Origin: Styela clava
Taxonomy: Eukaryota > Chordata > Ascidiacea > Stolidobranchia > Styelidae
DNA: 64,000 bases
Reading direction: 5' to 3'
Assembly: GCF_964204865.1 (NCBI RefSeq)
Contig: NC_135259.1
Coordinates: 2,604,001 to 2,668,000, forward strand
The notes under the pieces are model-generated. The model ran no database searches and was not told the DNA's origin. It saw nothing but the letters and a program-made list of their open reading frames with translations. The position numbers and the translations under genes were made by a program. Below, in pieces: positions 11,792 through 23,305 of this stretch. The number at the start of each line of letters is the position of its first letter. Position 1 is the stretch's first letter.

Positions 11792-13325
11792 AACTTGTGA
11801 TGCATCGCCAAAATGATGTAATTCTTGTGAAACAATAACCCCAAATAAATTCGGTTTATTGTATCTTGGTAATTTGACTTCTGATAATTCTGGAATTGCT
11901 TTAGTCCAGCTTTCCCATGCTATTTGTTCATTTTCTCCGATAGTTTCATCCCATCCCAATTGTCGACGACATAACTCTTGGAATATAAGTCTTGCTTGCA
12001 ATATCACAGGTGATACAATACCCATCGGATCAAATACGGAACTAAGAATTGCTAGAACTCCTCTTTTCGTAGCAGGTTTTGTCTTCAGCTTGGTATTAAA
12101 TCCAAAGCAATCTTCTATCACGAACCACACAACTCCCAAAACTCGTTCAAAACGATTTGGGTCTAAATTTACGTTTGCTTGAATTTGTGCTCTATCCTTT
12201 TTTGGAACACAAGAAATAATTTCTTCTGAATTACTCCTCCATTTGTTTAAATGAAAACCTCCACATTCAGTAAGTTCTGAGGTTTGCTTGACAATTCTCT
12301 TCCCTTCGGATATACAATCTGCTCCAAGTAGGAAGTCATCTATATATGAATTATCTTTAATATTGTCACTTATATCTGATGGAAAGTCTTTTCCAAAATC
12401 CTCTGCAGTTCTCCTTAAACAGTAATTTGCACAAAATGGACTTGATGTATTTCCAAAACAATGCACTAACATCTGATGATCGACAGGAGTTTTTGTCAAA
12501 TCTCCATCAGGCCAAAATAGGAATCTCAATACATCAACATCCCTAGGCGTTACACAAGCTTGTAAGAACATAGCTTCTATATCTGCAGTTATACCATATT
12601 TGTACATTCTGAAACGTAGCAAAACAGATAACAATCCATTTATCTGGACCTTGCAGTAATTGATCATTCAGTGACGTGTTCAAATATCTTGCACCTGCAT
12701 CAAATACCAGGCGTACTTTACCAGGTTTATGTTCTGATGTAACGGGTTGATGAGGAAGATACCACGCCTTACCAATGGGTGCTTCAAATTCAGCAGCAGG
12801 AATTTTCCTTGCCCATCCTTTCTTTATAAATTCAGCAATGGTACTGCAATATTTGTCCCTTAAAACATCATTCCTCAACAAGCGTTTTCCCAAATTGTTG
12901 GTTCTTCTCATAACTGTATCAAGATTATTAGGAAATTCAGGACATCCCGGTTTCCATGGTAACGGAGATTGGTAATGTCCATCCACCATCTTTATATTAT
13001 CTTCCATCAGTTGTAATGCATACTTATCTTCTCTTGACAATGTTGGTGTGGGAGTCAATGATATATATTTGAAATCTGTTTCCCACATCTCTCTAATTTG
13101 TCGTTGATCTTCTCTTTTCACTTCAGCAAGATTTACTTGTACATGAAAACTTTCATTCCGAGAAGCTTTATTAAAGGCAGGCCCAACCAGTGACCAACCA
13201 AGAATACTTCTTTTTGCAACTGGTTCATTTGTAGTACCACGCCTTTCATCTTTTACCCAGAATACTTCAGGTACATTCACGCCAATCATGAGCATCACTC
13301 TTTCATCTGGTAATTTTGGAAATTA
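11792..13325 (-). pseudogene. BEL/Pao reverse transcriptase and start of RNase H
   Basis: Minus-strand frame 13298-12543 carries the N-terminal pol segment (VFWVKDERRG to LNDQLLQGPD). A frameshift near 12650 moves to the frame 12667-11792. This holds the RT catalytic motifs YGITADIEAMF and YIDD (in NSYIDDFLLGA), then HHFGDASQVAYG, the first RNase H catalytic Asp. Reverse transcriptase copies the element's RNA into DNA. An in-frame TAA at 13323-13325 separates this part from the protease segment. The frame is then broken by the hAT inserted at 11783. Confidence 0.92.
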
Positions 13326-15686
13326 AATACCCTCGAGATATTCATGCCTTTGTAATTCAATCCTTTTAGGTAATTTATTCGGTACTGTCGGAATTTCATC
13401 CACAGTGAGCACACGATGTAATGTCACACAACCTTCCCCTTTCAGTGGTTTAACAGGTAAGTCAAGAGCGAATCCATCTTGTTTCTGTGGATTCGGTGTG
13501 TTTACAGTAGTAATGGAATAACTCATTGGTTCACCATCCATCTCTAAAAGTTCCATCAATCTTTTATCACATAGACAAAAACAGTATACTTCAATTTCTC
13601 TACCTTGAGGTGAGGATACTTTCACTGGAACTATATTCAAGAAGACTCCAGCTGAATTTCTGGTATAGTTCGTTAAGGTTGATCCCGATGTAGCAGTTTG
13701 AGTAGCGGAACTTGTACTTTGCTCTTTTCGCTTAGTATCTGCAACACTTCGATGAAGCATTCTATGATGTCTGCCACCACATCCTCTCTCAGTACATGCA
13801 GGATTCTTACGACATTGCCGTGCCATATGACCAATGTATAAACAGTTTCTGCAAATATGAAATTCACGAATTGTAGCCTCGCGTTCAACTGAGATTTTCT
13901 TTCAAACTCTGGACAACGAATAAGAAAATGATCTTTTAAACAGATAACACATCTGTATCTATTTCTCACAAATGTACCTTCTCTCTCGGTAGATTGTTCA
14001 GGTTTGCCATCACCACTTGTTGAAGTGGAATTTGCATGAATTCTCTTCTTTTGAGGGTGTTTAGCCTTTTCCCTCTCTTTATGGGCTCTCATAGCTTTGC
14101 CCATCGATGATTGTGCCGTAATTGCTGCTTTCTTGACAAACTTTAAAAGATGTTCAAATTTTAGTTCAATGTTACTATTCTCATAATCTGCTGCCTCTTC
14201 TTCCCATTTATTATGGTACTTCAGGGGTAATCTACATGAAAGTTGAGCAATATTGTCAAAATTATTTAGATCCGAATATTGCTTCCAATGCGACAGTGTT
14301 AGGTAACATTCTTCCATTTTATGAGAAAGATCCAGAAGACTATCTCGATCATCTGGTTTCAATATTGAACCATGTACCAACTCTTCCATATAAGTTCTGG
14401 CAATCAACAATGGTCTTCCGTAAGCTTCTCTTAGAAGTCTCTTTGCTAAAGTCAATCCTTCTGTAGGAATACAGAACATTGACGAATCAATTCTCTTGCT
14501 TTACCTTTGCAAAACTGTTGCAAGTAAGTCAATCTCAGATTGTCATCTGAAATCTTGTTCTCAATATTTATCTTGAAACTATTCATGAATCTTGTATATT
14601 CTTCATGAGAACCATGAAACGAAAGTAATTCTGGTTTAGGTAAATCTACCATGTCACGCATTGTAGATGTCATAGTAGCAAGAATTGAGCCAACATCTTG
14701 TGGTGGCATATTATGTAATTCAACAGGACTCACCAAATTGACCTGTCTCATTTCACCTTGTCTAGGTTGAGATTGTTGATTAACGGGATTCAACTCTTCC
14801 GTAATCACTTCCTGAACCGGATCCAGGGTTAATCTAATTTGTGGCTCTCTAGGAGGCACGATACAATTGGTTTGACCAACTTGGGATGTGTCTACTTCAG
14901 CTTGTGCTGCTTCACATTCTACCAATTGTGCTATCGGTGGTCAAGATTCTATTTATTGAAACTGGACTTCTTCATTGCGATTAGAGCTTCTTTCCCACAC
15001 TTCAGCCTCTACACATGCGGCTTGATATTCGTGTATAGCTTGTAATCGCCTTATTTCTCTCTCTGATGCTGATTTTATTTCTTGAGCTTTTCGCTTCTTT
15101 TCTTCAGCTCGCTGATTCATTTCCTCAGCTTGCTGGTTTATTTCTTCAGTATTTCGTTCAGCCTGTTCCAACTCTGACAGTTGCTTCATTTTCAATTTTG
15201 CAAGTTCTCTGACAGCTATTGCCTCAGTTCTCTTGTAACTGGAACTTGTACTTTTATAACTCGATGCTGTCCTTGCAGATCGAGGTCTTGACATATTAGA
15301 TGATTTTCTACTAGCTATAGATTGTGGTTTTGATGAGGATTCTCAACGATTTGTGTGCTTTCTTGTCTGGAAAGCCACTCTTCAACATGTGCTTTGAACT
15401 CTTCATATCCATAACTTTCTCTCTGGAAAGATTCTTTAGCTACTCTTTGAGCCTCTTCATCTTCTGGCAGTTCTGCAACATGTATTTCATAAGCTTTAGA
15501 ATACTCCTCAAACATTGCATCTATTTCTTTTACTTGGGAGTGTAGAATCTCCTTATTTCTTGGATTCAACATCAATTCTTCTGCTGATCTATACTGACCA
15601 TTCAGATCAGCCAATAAACGTTCCAGTTCTTCTTGTGAAACTGGTTTTGAAGCCATTTCGATATTTAAGTGACTTTCTTCACTCAC
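13323..15686 (-). pseudogene. BEL/Pao gag and protease region
   Basis: Minus strand from 15686: an acidic/coiled N-terminal part (to about 15340), a frameshift, then a Glu/Lys/Arg-rich coiled coil (15294-14953) and stops at about 14953 and 14941. A gag segment runs 14925-14480, and after a frameshift near 14480 a second one runs to about 13900 with a C-x2-C-x4-H-x4-C-like finger (CVICLKDHFLIRC). After another frameshift near 13905 comes a zinc knuckle C-x2-C-x4-H-x4-C (CRNCLYIGHMARQC) and ACTERGCGGRHHRMLH, typical of BEL gag. The protease segment follows, but its Asp-[Ser/Thr]-Gly active site is missing: VYCFC runs straight into LCDKRLMELL. The protein cannot be made intact. Confidence 0.88.
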
Positions 15687-15791
15687 TCTAGGATCAATTG
15701 AAAAGTTTGATATCTTTCAATTGCTGCTTACAATACTCTGGTTTGATTTCGAAATAGAAAACTTCAGTTTTCCTACATTCGAAAACTTTAA

Positions 15792-16854
15792 TGTTGCGCT
15801 CGATTCTATGTAGCCTGGTTACTTCTCACACACATTAAGAGATTGGAGACTTCAAAAACGCGTCCCAATACCCCAGTCCTGACCACAAACCTATATCGGT
15901 TAATTGTTACAACTAGTCCGTGCTTTCAAGCAATTAAAGTCTGTAAACAGCGGTTAAAGTGCCGCCAGATTCTTCTGTGCCTTTCAAGTGCTGCCCCAAT
16001 ATAATTCAACTTGAAATCGGTGAATATCTTTAATACCAATCAACAGACACTTCAAATCAAATCTCAAACATGAATCAGGAAAATAGAACTTGCCGGGTAC
16101 CGGAAACGGAACGTTGTTAATGGAACGTAACGTAAATCTTGATACCGGGTATGAAGAACGTAAAGGAACGTTGTTAATGGAACGGTTTTCTGCCAGAATA
16201 ATAGATGAAACTAAATAGCTTATATGGCACAATTAATCAAATATAACAGCATTACCATTTTTACAAGCAATAACAATTCACATCAATTAGCAGATAACCA
16301 TATGTCACAATTATGTACAGATTGAATCACATAGGATAAAATAGTATTCACAATACTAAAATACAGAATAAATCATACAAGATAAAACAATATTTACATA
16401 CCGAATGTTTAGGATCTCCAGGCAACCCAATTCAACAATTTATAATCCAAAGTAAATACAACTTAACTTATGTGACTAAATATAAAGAACAACAGTTATT
16501 ATTCTATTTGGACTATAATACAACCCTAGCCTGTATCCCTACATTATATTACAACTCCAGTATGAACCCTTGATTTTAAACCCAATTAATAATTTCAACC
16601 CGAATCGTTTATCCTATCCGCAAATAGTAAACCCAATATTAAACACGATAAACAACTCCTAGCGCAATAGATTACACTGGATACAAGACAGAAGGTGCCA
16701 ACTCATCGAAGCAGCGTGGCGATAATTTAGAATTCCCGGTATTAATCGAGAAACAGGACTATGTCGCAATAATGCTGCGTCGATACGTTTGCAACGTCTG
16801 CGTAACAACGTAAAACGCCATCAAATTAGAAACACGTTATGATTCTCACTAACA
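15792..16854 (-). repeat. BEL/Pao 5' LTR
   Basis: 1063 bp, TG...CA ends, near-identical to the 3' LTR. As the element reads on the minus strand, this copy would drive its transcription; I could not mark a promoter inside it with confidence. Confidence 0.93.
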
Positions 16855-16859
16855 CAAAG

Positions 16860-17785
16860 TACAATAAGCGCACTTAGCAAAGACAAAATTAGAAACAAAC
16901 TCGAAAATCCTAGATTATGCAGAAATCACAGTAAAAGATTACGCATTTAACTATGCAATAGAAATCACCAAAGCTGGTTTCAAAGCATTGCAAAAGCTTT
17001 TATTTGCTCCTAGTGCGATGCGTTTTTCCTAAGCGAAATATTGTGTTGATATTGTGTAACATGACTGAACTCATTAATCATTGATAAATATGATGCTGCG
17101 ACTGCCAATCGAGAAAGTTAGAAGTTTGTTATTATTGCGCACAATTACCCTTCCACTTAAGCTGCTATACTCAAATAATTGGAAAGGCTGCGATTTATCT
17201 TGTGAGCTGCGTTCGCGAGCCTGCGTGTTTCAATAATTCGAGTCCTGGTCAAAGTACTTAGGTGAAATATATTTTCATAAGTCTGTTAAGAGATAAAATT
17301 TATTATTTGCGCATACTGAACTTGCTCAATAGATCATCGTTTTATTTAGGTGTTTCATCAGTTGCTTTCTTTAGTAATTCAGGTAAGAATCGTATCTAAT
17401 CTAATTGTTGAGAATGCGTAAAATTTGCCAGGGTGACCTCCTAATTTCCTTTGTCATGTAACACAGAGGACGTGCTGAAACATTTGGCTCATAAATCCCA
17501 TTAGGGCGACCGTCAACAATTCTGATTACATTATTTATTGTGTCGCATTCTGGAATGCAATGCTACAAATTTTCTCTAATTCCACATTTTTTCATGAATA
17601 TTGTATTTGTCTTAGAAATATTCTGATTCAAAATAATTTAATACTGCTATATGTAGGATTGAGTTTAAATCAAATATCAATCATGTACATTCATATATAA
17701 CGACGTATATCATTCACGTCGTTGATTATAGAACCCATAATTCATGAGGGTATCAAGCATATTCAGGTGCGCGTGTGCAGATACC
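16860..17785. other. Non-coding stretch, diverged duplicate of 1730-2140
   Basis: No gene seen. About 16905-17275 is a diverged relative of 1730-2140 (see that entry). The rest, to the hAT target duplication at 17786, is AT-rich and unassigned. Confidence 0.35.
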
Positions 17786-17793
17786 GGTCCTAG

Positions 17794-19982
17794 CAGGGGC
17801 GGACTAAGCCCCTTTGGTGCCCTAAGCACTGGAGGCTTTGGTGCCCCCATATGTGTCTTTTAAAATACATATAATTAAGTGTATTAACCATCAAAAATAC
17901 TCACAACCAACAGTAAAAAAATACAACTTCTACGAACATTTTTAGGTTTTCTTACGATTTTTTGACTGTGAAATTTTGCTCATATTCCCAAAACCAATCT
18001 TATTCTTACATTATACATCTTTTACATTAAATAATGAACAACACAAAATTTTGAAAAGATGAAGTTGAAATAAAACAATACCAACAGTCAGGAAGCAAAC
18101 GATGTTTTTCGGTACATTTATTTGAATTTGATTCTGATAAATTTTCTCATATTATCAAAACAAGTCTCTCTCCATACTAGATACTACGCCACTGACATTA
18201 CAAAGGCACCACTAACATTTGAAAAGACAGAAGTCTTTCACTTACTTTCAAAAAGTTTTTTCCTAATTTTTTCAGCTGCAAAGTCTTTGATTAGATACTC
18301 AAAACTAAGCTTATGTAGCACATCTGCCTCCATACTCAACAGAGATAAAGCATCTAGTATTCTAGTCTGTCTTGTTTCATAGTTGTTCTGTAGGGGTTTT
18401 TAATATACTTCAGCTAAGAAAATGAACGTTCTGCTGAACAATTTGTGATCATTAATGTTAAAAATATTCGAAAGCTAGTGTCTACATTTGGAAAGGCGCA
18501 CTCAATGTTATATTCTACAAGAATTTTGTAAAGTTCAGCATGACTGAATCTTGATTTTTTTTCCTGTGTCATTGAATTTATGGAGCACATATAAATGAAA
18601 CTGCTGAAGCTCAGCTGAGAAATTACTGTTGAAATCTTCTGTATAAGCATCAATAAGCTTTTGACAACCCTGCGAATACCTTTCCTTCTCAGCAGATGAA
18701 GAGACATTTGGTTGCAGTGGTAGCGTGAGCGCTTCATAGCGTTCAAATTCATCTCGTGGAATGCACAGCTGGCCTCGTAATGATGCATACAGATGCGCGC
18801 ATGTTTGTAAGTCTACATTCTCACTTTGCAGAACTTGACTTACTCTGTGAAAATTCTGTAAAAGTTCATTCCAAAACAATAACATAAAACGAATTCCAGC
18901 TCTTGCATTTTATCTGCAATATAAGTAGTCTAGCTGCCTAGGTTTGCATCAACTGGCTTAGCAGAATATGATTTCCATATATTCTGGGAATTGTCACGAT
19001 TAAGACTCATGCGTCAAGTCTCAACGTGAATCGAAATACCAGATGAACCGAGTACAAACTGCAGTTTAAAATTTTACCAGTACTTATTAGTCTAGTCTAC
19101 CTTACCAGAAAACTCCCCAACTTCGCTGACCTCTAGATTGCTGAAATGCGATCGCGGAACCGCCACATAGTGCGCCATTTTTAATTTTGATGATGTCGCT
19201 ACACCAAACTTTCGACAAGTAAGTTTCAGCGTTCATCACTAATGTACCTTTCCCCGAGCATCAACCTCCTTGTTGGCTTCGAGTAATTGGCCAATCAACA
19301 AGATGCAAAAAATGACGTAACAATGCACTCTTTTCGCATCCGCTCAGACACTTATCTCACTCAGACAGATTTTCAGGCATGGTTGTAAACATTATCTCGT
19401 TTTCGCGTTTTTATCTCTATTCGTTAGTTTTCAGTTGTGTTTCGTGAATTTGAGTATAAATCAGATAATTAAATGATCACCATGTCTTTTTATAAGTCTT
19501 AATTAAATTGCAGTAAATGAAAAATTGGTGTAAAAATAGCTGTGTTAGACTAGGCTAAAATTCCTTACCGGTACTTATAAAAAGGTGATTATTGTACGCC
19601 ATGAAACATAATGATGGTCTCAACAAATACCCCATTTTACAGGGGCCAACTCGCGAAACCACTCTTAAAATAAGCCCCGAGAATTTTGCAATTGTAAAGT
19701 ATAGGAAGAATTTTTCGGGGGTCAAAGGTCGGGGAAAGGTCCATTGATGTACACGATTTTTTAAAGATAGTTCGCAAACCTCCAAACATTGATCGAGAAG
19801 CTTAATATGATGCTCGAGGAAAAGAAAATACGAACAAGTCTGAGTTGTCTTTTCAACTCGTAATATTTTATTAAATACCGATGAACTATTGAAAATTCTG
19901 TTATAAAAATTTTTTGTGGTGCCCCCCTTTGCTTGGTGCCCTAAGCACGTGCTTATATTGTTTACTGGTTAATCCGCCCCTG
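17794..19982 (-). mobile_element. hAT element with transposase remnant
   Basis: Inverted ends CAGGGGCGGACTAA (left) and, reversed, CAGGGGCGGATTAA (right), with the motif GTGCCCTAAGCAC near both ends. A perfect 8-bp target duplication GGTCCTAG flanks it (17786-17793 and 19983-19990), diagnostic of hAT. At 2189 bp it is shorter than an autonomous copy, and its transposase is broken (next entry). A piece related to its 19320-19760 part recurs inverted at about 63060-63500. Confidence 0.93.
18230..18885 (-). pseudogene. hAT transposase C-terminal remnant
   Basis: The minus-strand frame 18885-18535 gives LLFWNELLQNFHRVSQVLQ and YASLRGQL, as in the core of DUF4371-type hAT transposases. A shifted frame then ends with FRIFLTLMITNCSAERSFS, the hAT dimerisation motif. 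Below 18414 the frame resumes with matches such as LSFEYLIKDFAAEKIR. At least two frame breaks and the missing N-terminus and zinc finger mean no active transposase is made. Confidence 0.8.
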
Positions 19983-19990
19983 GGTCCTAG

Positions 19991-21533
19991 TGATAAGCCG
20001 GGTATATTGTTTACTGAATCTTCTTTCTTGGTTTAATCTCATCGATGTGTATCGTCGGTGTTATTACTGATTTTCCGTAATTTTCAGATTATTTGAATGA
20101 GATCGAAATCAATTTTGTTTACACTTGTTATTTAACAACCAACGATCACTCTTGTCGCGTCACCCGGTTCGCATCCAACATGATCTATGCATGACTTGTT
20201 TGTGAATGTATACTGGAATGCTTATTTTAATGATGCAGTGAAGCGGTTGATGATCCATCCATCTACATTTAACGCAATTCAATGCAGATAAGCTGCGTTA
20301 ACTTGACTCTAGCGAAGTATACATATATATTGATCGTTTTTTTTTAAATGTTTTAAAGGTGACATTTTAAATGCTATCACGGAAGTGATGAGGTGAAGAA
20401 TGTTCATTAAATCAAACGTTACAATATTACAATATTAAAATGTATCTGAAAATTGAGATTACAACGTATCTAAAATCATTGTCAGATCAGCATGAACATC
20501 TACAATATTGGTTTCCACCGTTGATCTTTCACTAAAATGATGGATGGGATGTGAGTATAGAATATTTTCAGTTCGCTGTCTAAAATCACCAGGGCTTTTA
20601 TCACGTCGAACGTGGTTGATATCGAAGCTGATCGAACATATTATTCCTTAAACAGGAAGATTTTCACGTATGGCGGTCATCTTGAATTTCATGATGTAAT
20701 CTATAGTTGTAGCTAAAATATAGTGCTTACAATTATTTTTTATAACGAATTCACCAATTACTAAAATCAATGAATATACAAATATACCTCATTATCTGAA
20801 GCTTGGCAGAAATATTTTGATTCCACTTTAGGAGATTTGTCATTCGATGTCGAGGGCAAAACTCTATGACGCTGAAACGAATTCACTGTGTGTCGGTTGC
20901 TCGAAAATTTTGTTTGCAAATAATATTACAGTATCAATGGATGTTCATTTATATGTAAAGTATTTTCAACACCGAAGATAAATAATTAAAGTGCAATAGC
21001 TCTTCTATTACTCATCCATACCAAGCACAGTGTAAATATTATAGTACAGATGGCAGTACAGGACAGAGATTCGAGAGAAGTACGTGAATCTAATACATAA
21101 CTTGCCGTTTTACTTTAAATAACTTAACTTCAAACCAACGTTGATCAACGATTTTGTGGACGTTCTAATTCGGGACATTTGCTATCACGCTGACGACGAT
21201 ATATATGGAAAAATCTTTCAACTGATGCAAGAGCTGCTTTTTAATTGTCAAAATTAAGATCAAAATTTTCAGAACCCGAAGTCTATCAACCATTACGTTT
21301 AGATTAATATAACGGAACGGAAAAGCGATCGCCCAAAACAACGGTACAGGACGCATTAGTATTGGTTCACTCTTTCGCAGCATGTCAAAACTTCAGCACT
21401 GTAATAATATTAGGTAGCATCAAATATCTTTGCTGTCCGTGTTCACTTAAGCGCTTTTATTAATATTTAAACAGATTTCGAAAAATATTGACAGGTTTGT
21501 TTTCGGTTCATGGAAATGCAGTGGTCTTATGAG
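19991..21533. other. Intergenic stretch, nothing recognised
   Basis: AT-rich with scattered short open frames lacking domain features. No terminal repeats or RNA gene seen. Confidence 0.3.
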
Positions 21534-23305
21534 GTATATTCTTTCTCTTCTGTGTTGGTTTATGCAACTTCACTGTAACTATTTGGATAAATCATTTTTA
21601 ATTACATGAAAAAATGTGAGTGGTCGGTGTATTTACCCATCAAAATTGGGTGTTTCTTGTATGATGTTTATTCGATGCTCCCGAAGTATGCGAACCAAGA
21701 TGGCGGACATCGGAACGTGACCTGGGTAACAGGTTAGGGTTAGGCGATAATTTTTTTCCAATTTTCCTTATTTTAGTCCTATTATCAGTTCGAAAACTAG
21801 CCAAGAGCCTCCCGTAGTATTTATAGCTAAAATTATGGCCTAACCCTAACCTAGTACACATATTACATTCCGATGTCCGCCATCTTGGTTCGCATACTTC
21901 GGGATCCCCGTTTATTCTTTGAAATCACTTTCACTTTAATGAAAATCTCTCACGCATACAATGGTTCATGCAATACAGATGAAATTCTTTCTCTTAACAT
22001 ATATATGTTATCAAATATTTATCAAAGTTGTACGAATGTTACTATATTCAAAACCATATTTATATGACGCGCACTGGGACAAACAAAATGCCTGTTGTGG
22101 TATATGATAACCATGCTGATATGACCAAACTAACCAGAAAATTTTTGGTCAAAGACGTCAACTGCATGTTTGTTTTTATGAACGCAAAATTTAATATCAT
22201 ACACATTATCATTCAACATTTCTTGCTGGAATCGAGGGAAAGTTGGGCCCTATTTTCTGTGTGTTCTTTCCCCAATACTATTAAAGGTAATTTAGAGGAG
22301 CAAACCCCGACTGACCTATTTAGAGGTCAAATAAGCACACAGAGAGAGTGTTGCCTAATGTTCGTATAATGTGAAGTTTCACAGTCGAATTGAATTGATC
22401 CAAATACAAATATAAAGAAATATGCACTGAAACCATAATACAAGTGTATTGTTGCAATCCCAAATCAGAACCGGAGCTCAAGAAACATGAAAAACACTAT
22501 TATTCCTAATTCTCGTAGAGGCAGGAATTCAATTTTTTCAACATACAGTGCGGCACTGCATAACGTCTCTCCGCGAATGAATCAACATTAGGGACACATG
22601 CTAAAATAACCTAGTTTCTATTCATTTAAAATACTAATAACACAAAGGTTCAAATGACATTAAATTCCAACATTCGCTACAAAAGATAACATTCATTTTC
22701 CTAAAGTATCATACCAAGAATACAGCGCGGCTCTATACAGCACTCCATGTTGGCGACGTTAAAACATTAGCAACAATGTTTGTTGTTTAGCCATTAAACA
22801 AATATACTTACCAAACAAAAGTCAATGGGAGTATTTGACAAATCAAATGCATCGTTTTAAAACTATACACTCTATAAGTTAATATAGGCTTTCGGATGTT
22901 CAAGTTACAGCTTGAAGCTGATATGAGATGAAACCTAATTCAAAAACATTTTCTCAAGCCAAAAGAACACCAAGTACAACGCTCCATTCTTTGAATCGCA
23001 ATTAACAGTGCTCCATGATAGAAATTGTCACAGCTCGAGACAAAATAATTGATCGAACACCAAATTTCGGACTTAATTATCATATTTATTTTGCATGATA
23101 CAAATCCTAATACAGACTGAAACTATTAGCAGTCAGTAACATTATTCATCATTATTACTCTATTTGCTCCAACCATTGGGAAATGGAAACGCGGACTCTG
23201 ACAGTATTAAAAAATACATTTCCAGTGCTGATTCTAACGGTATCTGAAATTCAGTAGGCTAGAAAAAAATGGTTACTAATGTTATTTTTTCGGGAAACAA
23301 AGAGA
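21534..23305. repeat. Dispersed repeat, copy B (with MITE insertion)
   Basis: Second copy of the repeat at 1-1590, in the same orientation. It is colinear apart from a 236 bp MITE at 21674-21909, a single copy of the ~180 bp segment that copy A has twice, and an extra ~130 bp near 23110-23240. The pair gives a clean empty-site comparison for the MITE. Confidence 0.85.
21674..21909. mobile_element. hAT-like MITE, 236 bp (family copy 1)
   Basis: Near-perfect inverted ends carry CCCGAAGTATGCGAACCAAG then ATGGCGGACAT. An 8-bp target duplication GTTTATTC flanks it (21666-21673 and 21910-21917). Copy A of the host repeat has the uninterrupted target near 130-140. The core contains a telomere-like GGTTAGGGTTAGG on the left arm and its complement on the right. 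No coding capacity. Confidence 0.92.

Larger units (their letters stand above)
6790..16859 (-). mobile_element. BEL/Pao LTR retrotransposon, complete but defective
   Basis: Two direct LTRs (6795-7846 and 15792-16854) start TGTTGCG and end CTAACA, and are flanked by the 5-bp target duplication CAAAG (6790-6794 and 16855-16859), the size expected for BEL/Pao. Coding is on the minus strand in the order gag, zinc knuckle, protease, reverse transcriptase, RNase H, integrase, as in BEL/Pao. The internal region has at least four frameshifts, several stop codons, a probable protease active-site deletion and an 1807 bp hAT insertion at 9977-11783. A purine-rich tract (minus-strand GGGGCGGGGAA) abuts the 3' LTR at about 7847-7860 and is the likely polypurine tract. 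I could not identify the primer-binding site next to the 5' LTR. Confidence 0.95.

Noticed and set aside
21731-21744. Internal telomere repeats (TTAGGG)
   Set aside because: Only one or two units, always inside the same MITE, so they belong to the element, not to a telomere.
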